Of a stretch of 9,365 nucleotides of DNA, positions 6,555 through 9,365 are shown piece by piece. The first letter of the stretch is position 1. Each line of letters begins with the position of its first letter. Below the pieces are notes generated by a model. It was not told the origin of the DNA and made no database searches. It saw only the letters and a program-made list of their open reading frames with translations. Both the position numbers and the translations under genes were made by a program. The stretch spans positions 1 to 9,365 of the forward strand of contig JAQGNA010000700.1 of NCBI GenBank assembly GCA_028292075.1, in the 5' to 3' direction. The stretch comes from Rhodoferax sp. Lineage in GTDB: Bacteria; Pseudomonadota; Gammaproteobacteria; Burkholderiales; Burkholderiaceae.

Positions 6555-6764
6555 CTGGTTGCCGCCGGCATCGGCATCGGCATCGTCAGCGACGAACTGC
6601 GCGACCTCGAGGTGCGCGACGTGATCTATCGGCCGCTGGTGGAAGGACGCGGCGAGGTGCAGCTCGCGCTTTCGTGGCGGCGCGATGACACGTCCCGCAC
6701 GCTGGCCCGTTTCATCGGCCTGGTCCGCCAATCCATATCCCCGGAGATCCCCCATGCAAACTGA
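6555..6764 (+). pseudogene. C-terminal remnant of a LysR-type regulator
   Basis: From about 6555 the plus strand encodes the last 69 residues of a LysR effector domain. It begins LVAAGIGIGIVSDELRDLEV, followed by DVIYRPLVEGRGEVQLALSW, then RRDDTSRTLARFIGLVRQ, and stops at 6762-6764. The LVAAGxGI pattern, the Y-R-P-L strand and the final helix are the standard end of this family. Everything N-terminal, including the DNA-binding domain, is absent; upstream codons in this frame (about 6483-6554) are unrelated, being the antisense of the gene remnant next to it. The stop overlaps the start of the flavoprotein gene by 11 bp, so the intact regulator was once directly upstream and perhaps co-transcribed with it. 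GGCATC is repeated three times in tandem at 6567-6584 and encodes GIGIGI. Confidence 0.75.
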
Positions 6765-8217
6765 CGACCTGCCCGCGCTGCGCCATCGCATCCAGCACGA
6801 CCTGGAGCTGCTCGCCTACCCTGACCTGCCGTGGGTGCTGGACCTCGAGGCCGACCTGCTGGCCACGGCCGCGCCGGGCGTCGCCCCTGCCGATGTCCTG
6901 CAGTGCGCCATCATCGGCGGCGGCCAGTTCGGGCTGACCATCGCGCACGGCTTGCAGTCCGAGCGCTTGACGCGCGTGCGGGTGTTCGACCGCAACCCGG
7001 CCGGCCTGGAGGGTCCCTGGATGACGTATGCGCGCATGAAGATGCTGCGCACCCCCAAGCACCCGACCGGGCATGACCTGGGCAACCCGAACCTGACCTT
7101 CCGCGCCTGGTTCGAAGCGCAGCACGGCGCGCAAGGCTGGGACGAGTTGTTCCGCATCACGCGTCCCGACTGGCAGGCCTACCTCGGTTGGTACCGGGAC
7201 GTGACCGGCGTGGACGTGCGCAACGGCGTCGAAGTCACGGCGGTGGAGCCGTGGCCGGATGCGCAGTCCTGCAAGCTCTTTCGGCTGCAGCTCGCATCGA
7301 AGAACGGAGTGGAGTTCGCCTGGGCCCGCACGGTGGTGTTCGCCAGCGGTGTCGAAGGTTCGGGCGGCCACACCGTGCCGGACTTCATCAGCGACAAGCT
7401 GCCCGCGCACCTGTACGCCCACACCAGCCAGTGGCCGCTGGACTTCAGCCGCCTGGCGGGCAAGCGCATCGGCCTGCTCGGCTCCGGTGCGGCCGCCTTC
7501 GACACCGCCACCGCCGCCCTCGAAGCGGGCGCGCGTGAAGCGGTGCTGTGCTTTCGCCGCCCCGAGCTGCCGCTGACCAACCCGCGCCGATGGATGGAGT
7601 TCTGCGGCTTCCTGGCGCACTACCCCGAGCTGCCGGACGCGCAGCGCTGGCGCTACATGCAGCAGCTCTACGCCATCGGCCAGCCGCCGCCGCAGCCGAC
7701 CTATGACCGCGCCGTGTCCTTTGCGAATTTCCGGATGAAGCCGTCTACGCCATGGCTGGCGGTGCGCGAGGACAGGGGGCAGGTGGTGGTCAGCACGCCG
7801 GCCGCCGAGGAACGCTTCGACTTCGTCTTCGCCGCCACGGGCGCCTACGTCGACCTCGCGGCGCGGCCGGAGTTCGCCCGCGTGCTGCCCCATGTCGCCC
7901 TGTGGAGCGAACGCTACGCGCCGCCCGAGCAGCTGGCCGAGCCCCGTCTCGGACGCTTCCCCTACCTCGGACGTTTCGCCGAATTCACGCAGAAGAGGCC
8001 CGGCGCCGCGCCCTGGGTGGATCGCCTGTTCACCATCACCCGGGCCGCCACCTTGTCCATGGGGCCGAGCGCGGCGTCCAACAGCAACATCAAGTACACC
8101 GCCCCGCGCATCATCTCGGGCGTGACGCGCGCGCTGTTCCTGGAAGATGCGCCGCGCCGCGCCGCAAGGTACGCCGCGCACGACCACCGCGAGCTGCCGC
8201 GGGCAGGCAAGTCCTGA
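6754..8217 (+). CDS. FAD/NAD(P)-binding flavoprotein, monooxygenase-like
   Basis: This 487-residue protein has two dinucleotide-binding folds. The first is CAIIGGGQFGLTIAHGL (residues 51-67) with D79 at the end of the second strand for FAD. The second is GLLGSGAAAFDTATAALEAG (residues 240-259) for NAD(P). A late VFAATGAYVDL matches the ATG motif found in flavin monooxygenases and N-hydroxylases. The layout suggests a class B flavoprotein monooxygenase relative that oxidises a small substrate with NADPH and oxygen; reductase activity cannot be excluded. No signal peptide is present, and about 50 residues precede the FAD fold. The ATG at 6754 has GGAGA seven bases upstream and overlaps the LysR remnant's stop. 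It faces away from the phosphoribosyltransferase/amidase unit, and both were probably controlled by the now truncated regulator. The gene itself looks intact, but its native promoter may have gone. Confidence 0.85.
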   Translation: MQTDDLPALRHRIQHDLELLAYPDLPWVLDLEADLLATAAPGVAPADVLQCAIIGGGQFGLTIAHGLQSERLTRVRVFDRNPAGLEGPWMTYARMKMLRTPKHPTGHDLGNPNLTFRAWFEAQHGAQGWDELFRITRPDWQAYLGWYRDVTGVDVRNGVEVTAVEPWPDAQSCKLFRLQLASKNGVEFAWARTVVFASGVEGSGGHTVPDFISDKLPAHLYAHTSQWPLDFSRLAGKRIGLLGSGAAAFDTATAALEAGAREAVLCFRRPELPLTNPRRWMEFCGFLAHYPELPDAQRWRYMQQLYAIGQPPPQPTYDRAVSFANFRMKPSTPWLAVREDRGQVVVSTPAAEERFDFVFAATGAYVDLAARPEFARVLPHVALWSERYAPPEQLAEPRLGRFPYLGRFAEFTQKRPGAAPWVDRLFTITRAATLSMGPSAASNSNIKYTAPRIISGVTRALFLEDAPRRAARYAAHDHRELPRAGKS

Positions 8218-8692
8218 CGGACCCTGTAAGCAGCTGGCTACTCCACAGTCGCATTAGGTCGCACCGGTCCACTTCAGGTGCGGGGGTAAGCCATGGCAAC
8301 TCAAGCCACGCTTCCGGAGCACGTCAAGGCTGGTTCGCCCTTGGAGGATTGAGCATGGGAAAGCCATCGACGAAATGACCCTCTTCAGAAACTCCTTGGT
8401 GCACAGGGCCGGCGTCATCGACCCGCACGCCAACGCCGCACAACTCCAGCACCCAAGCCCCGCATCAACAGAGAAACCTTCAGCATCCAAGAATCAAATT
8501 CGCCGAATAAGTGGCGGATGATTGACCGCCATGGTGGCGCAGACGATGATGCTGTACAGCGTGAAAGCTTGGCGTGCTTTTATGCCCTCTAGATTGATCC
8601 GGGACAAACATGAGTCGGGCCCTACAGAAAGCCTCGATCAGCGATCAACTCTCACTTCACCAGCCCAGTGTTCACACGGAAAACCTCAGAAT
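8218..8692. other. 475-bp stretch with no recognised gene and lower GC
   Basis: No reading frame here looks like a known protein on either strand. GC falls: the 60 bases from 8461 hold 28 G or C, against 43 in the 60 bases from 7801. A GGAGG at 8343-8347 stands seven bases before an ATG at 8355, but that frame stops after seven codons (MGKPSTK), so it may be the start of a decayed gene. A 6-bp hairpin CGCACC/GGTGCG (8260-8282) has no T run. The end of the stretch must contain the promoter of the Bug gene at 8693, but no clear -35/-10 pair stands out. Confidence 0.6.
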
Positions 8693-9365
8693 ATGCATAG
8701 ACGACACTTCAATGCGGCTGCGCTAATCGGTTGCTCGACGCTCCTGAGCGCACCGCTAGCGCGGGCGCAGGCTGCGTATCCAAACAAGCCGATCAAATTC
8801 TTTGTTCCATACGTTGCGGGCGGGCAGCCTGATACGGTGGCGCGCGTTGTAGCTCCCCGGCTTGGAGAGCGACTTGGCCAGCCGGTCGTCGTTGACAATC
8901 GTCCGGGCGCTGCGGGCTCAGCAGCATTCAATGCACTGCAGCAGTTTCGGCCGGCCGACGGTCACGCGTTCATGGTCACCGACGGCTCGATCCTGTCCGT
9001 TAGCCCACTGATAAATGCGGCGGCAAATTACAGGCTGGACAAAGATTACGTTCCAGTATCCTTGATCGGCCGTTCGACTCTTTTCCTGCTTACCCATCCG
9101 AAGACCGGCATCAAGACATTGCAGGAGCTCGTCTCCGCGGTGCGGCAAAAGCCAGGCGAATATACCTACGCATCGGCCGGCATCGGGAGCGTTCACCATT
9201 TGACGATGGAATCGTTCAATGCAGCTCTGAATCTGAACATGCGGCATGTGCCATACCGCGGAACCGGCCAGTCAACGCCAGCTCTGGTTGCGGGGCAAGT
9301 GGATTTTTCCATCGCGGCCCTGCCTTCGGTGGCCGGATTTGTTCAATCCGGCCACCTAAGGTTGC
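8693..9365 (+). CDS. Bug/TctC-family solute-binding protein (3'-truncated by window edge)
   Basis: The visible 224 residues are the N-terminal two thirds of a Bug periplasmic receptor (full members have about 320). It opens MHRRHFNAAALIGCSTLLSA, a twin-arginine-like signal (RRHFN at residues 3-7) with probable cleavage after LARA at 25. Hallmarks follow: KPIKFFVPYVAGGQPDTVAR, VVDNRPGAAGSAAFNALQQF, YASAGIGSVHHLTMESF and HVPYRGTGQSTPALVAGQVD. The ATG at 8693 is the only start that gives this signal peptide; its ribosome-binding site is weak. The gene has no stop before the window ends. Its base composition is lower in GC than the left part of the window (31 G or C in the 60 bases from 9061), suggesting a separate origin. 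It lies 475 bp after the flavoprotein gene, too far for a tight operon. The ligand is unknown. Confidence 0.9.
   Translation, partial: MHRRHFNAAALIGCSTLLSAPLARAQAAYPNKPIKFFVPYVAGGQPDTVARVVAPRLGERLGQPVVVDNRPGAAGSAAFNALQQFRPADGHAFMVTDGSILSVSPLINAAANYRLDKDYVPVSLIGRSTLFLLTHPKTGIKTLQELVSAVRQKPGEYTYASAGIGSVHHLTMESFNAALNLNMRHVPYRGTGQSTPALVAGQVDFSIAALPSVAGFVQSGHLRL

Noticed and set aside
6567..6584. Three tandem copies of GGCATC next to the gene junction, considered as a repeat involved in the deletion
   Set aside because: They encode the normal GIGI segment of the LysR domain, and no matching copies are seen on the other side of the junction.
8260..8282. Hairpin CGCACC-N11-GGTGCG after the flavoprotein gene
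   Set aside because: No T run follows and the loop is long; it could be chance. Mentioned only within the gene-free stretch.
8254..8490. Minus-strand frame of 78 codons, MDAEGFSVDAGLG and on
   Set aside because: No recognisable domain, no clear ribosome-binding site, and composition unlike a conserved protein; not enough to call a gene.
8569..8595. TTGGCG and TAGATT as a promoter for the right-hand Bug gene
   Set aside because: The spacer is only 15 bp and both hexamers are poor.

Overview
The window is high-GC DNA (about 70% in most gene bodies) packed with LysR-type regulators and Bug/TctC-type periplasmic binding proteins. Three separate Bug genes are wholly or partly present. That expansion is characteristic of Burkholderiales (Betaproteobacteria), and a Comamonadaceae- or Alcaligenaceae-like soil or environmental bacterium is my best inference. 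No rRNA, tRNA, CRISPR array or recognisable transposase is visible.

Left block (1-2747). The last 31 codons of a Bug protein run into the end of a convergent GcvA-like LysR regulator (106-999, minus). Only 40 bp from the regulator's start, a plus-strand gene begins (1040-2182). It encodes a signal-less amino-acid-type solute-binding domain continuing, without a stop codon, into a RidA/YjgF domain. The RidA part still has its own strong Shine-Dalgarno and ATG, so this is either a fusion gene or two genes whose separating stop was lost. A small cupin gene (2241-2747) follows, with a possible promoter of its own. A perfect TGGCAT-N11-ATGCCA dyad lies at the regulator's start codon and may be its operator.

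Middle block (2748-6550). A 105-residue Cys4 protein (2924-3241, plus) converges with a minus-strand series: Bug receptor (3251-4237), amidase-signature hydrolase (4385-5769) and type I phosphoribosyltransferase (5774-6484). Read in transcription order this is phosphoribosyltransferase, amidase, Bug receptor. The amidase carries an apparent one-base deletion near 4560 that scrambles its last 60 or so residues. The phosphoribosyltransferase start overlaps the stop of a further upstream gene of which only the last 20 or so codons remain.

Junction and right block (6481-8217). Within about 12 bp (6543-6555) the tail of that minus-strand gene abuts the C-terminal 69 codons of a plus-strand LysR regulator. 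The regulator's stop overlaps the start of an FAD/NAD(P)-binding monooxygenase-like flavoprotein (6754-8217). The simplest reading is that an ordinary divergent regulator/operon pair was beheaded by one deletion, which removed both N-terminal halves and the shared promoter region. An assembly error would look the same. The surviving genes suggest a small-molecule catabolic cluster (uptake, amide hydrolysis, base or ribose-phosphate transfer, flavin oxidation), but the substrate cannot be read from the sequence.

Right edge (8218-9365). A 475-bp stretch of lower GC with no recognised gene leads into the N-terminal 224 residues of a third Bug protein, also lower in GC than the rest. This points to a different history for this end of the window.
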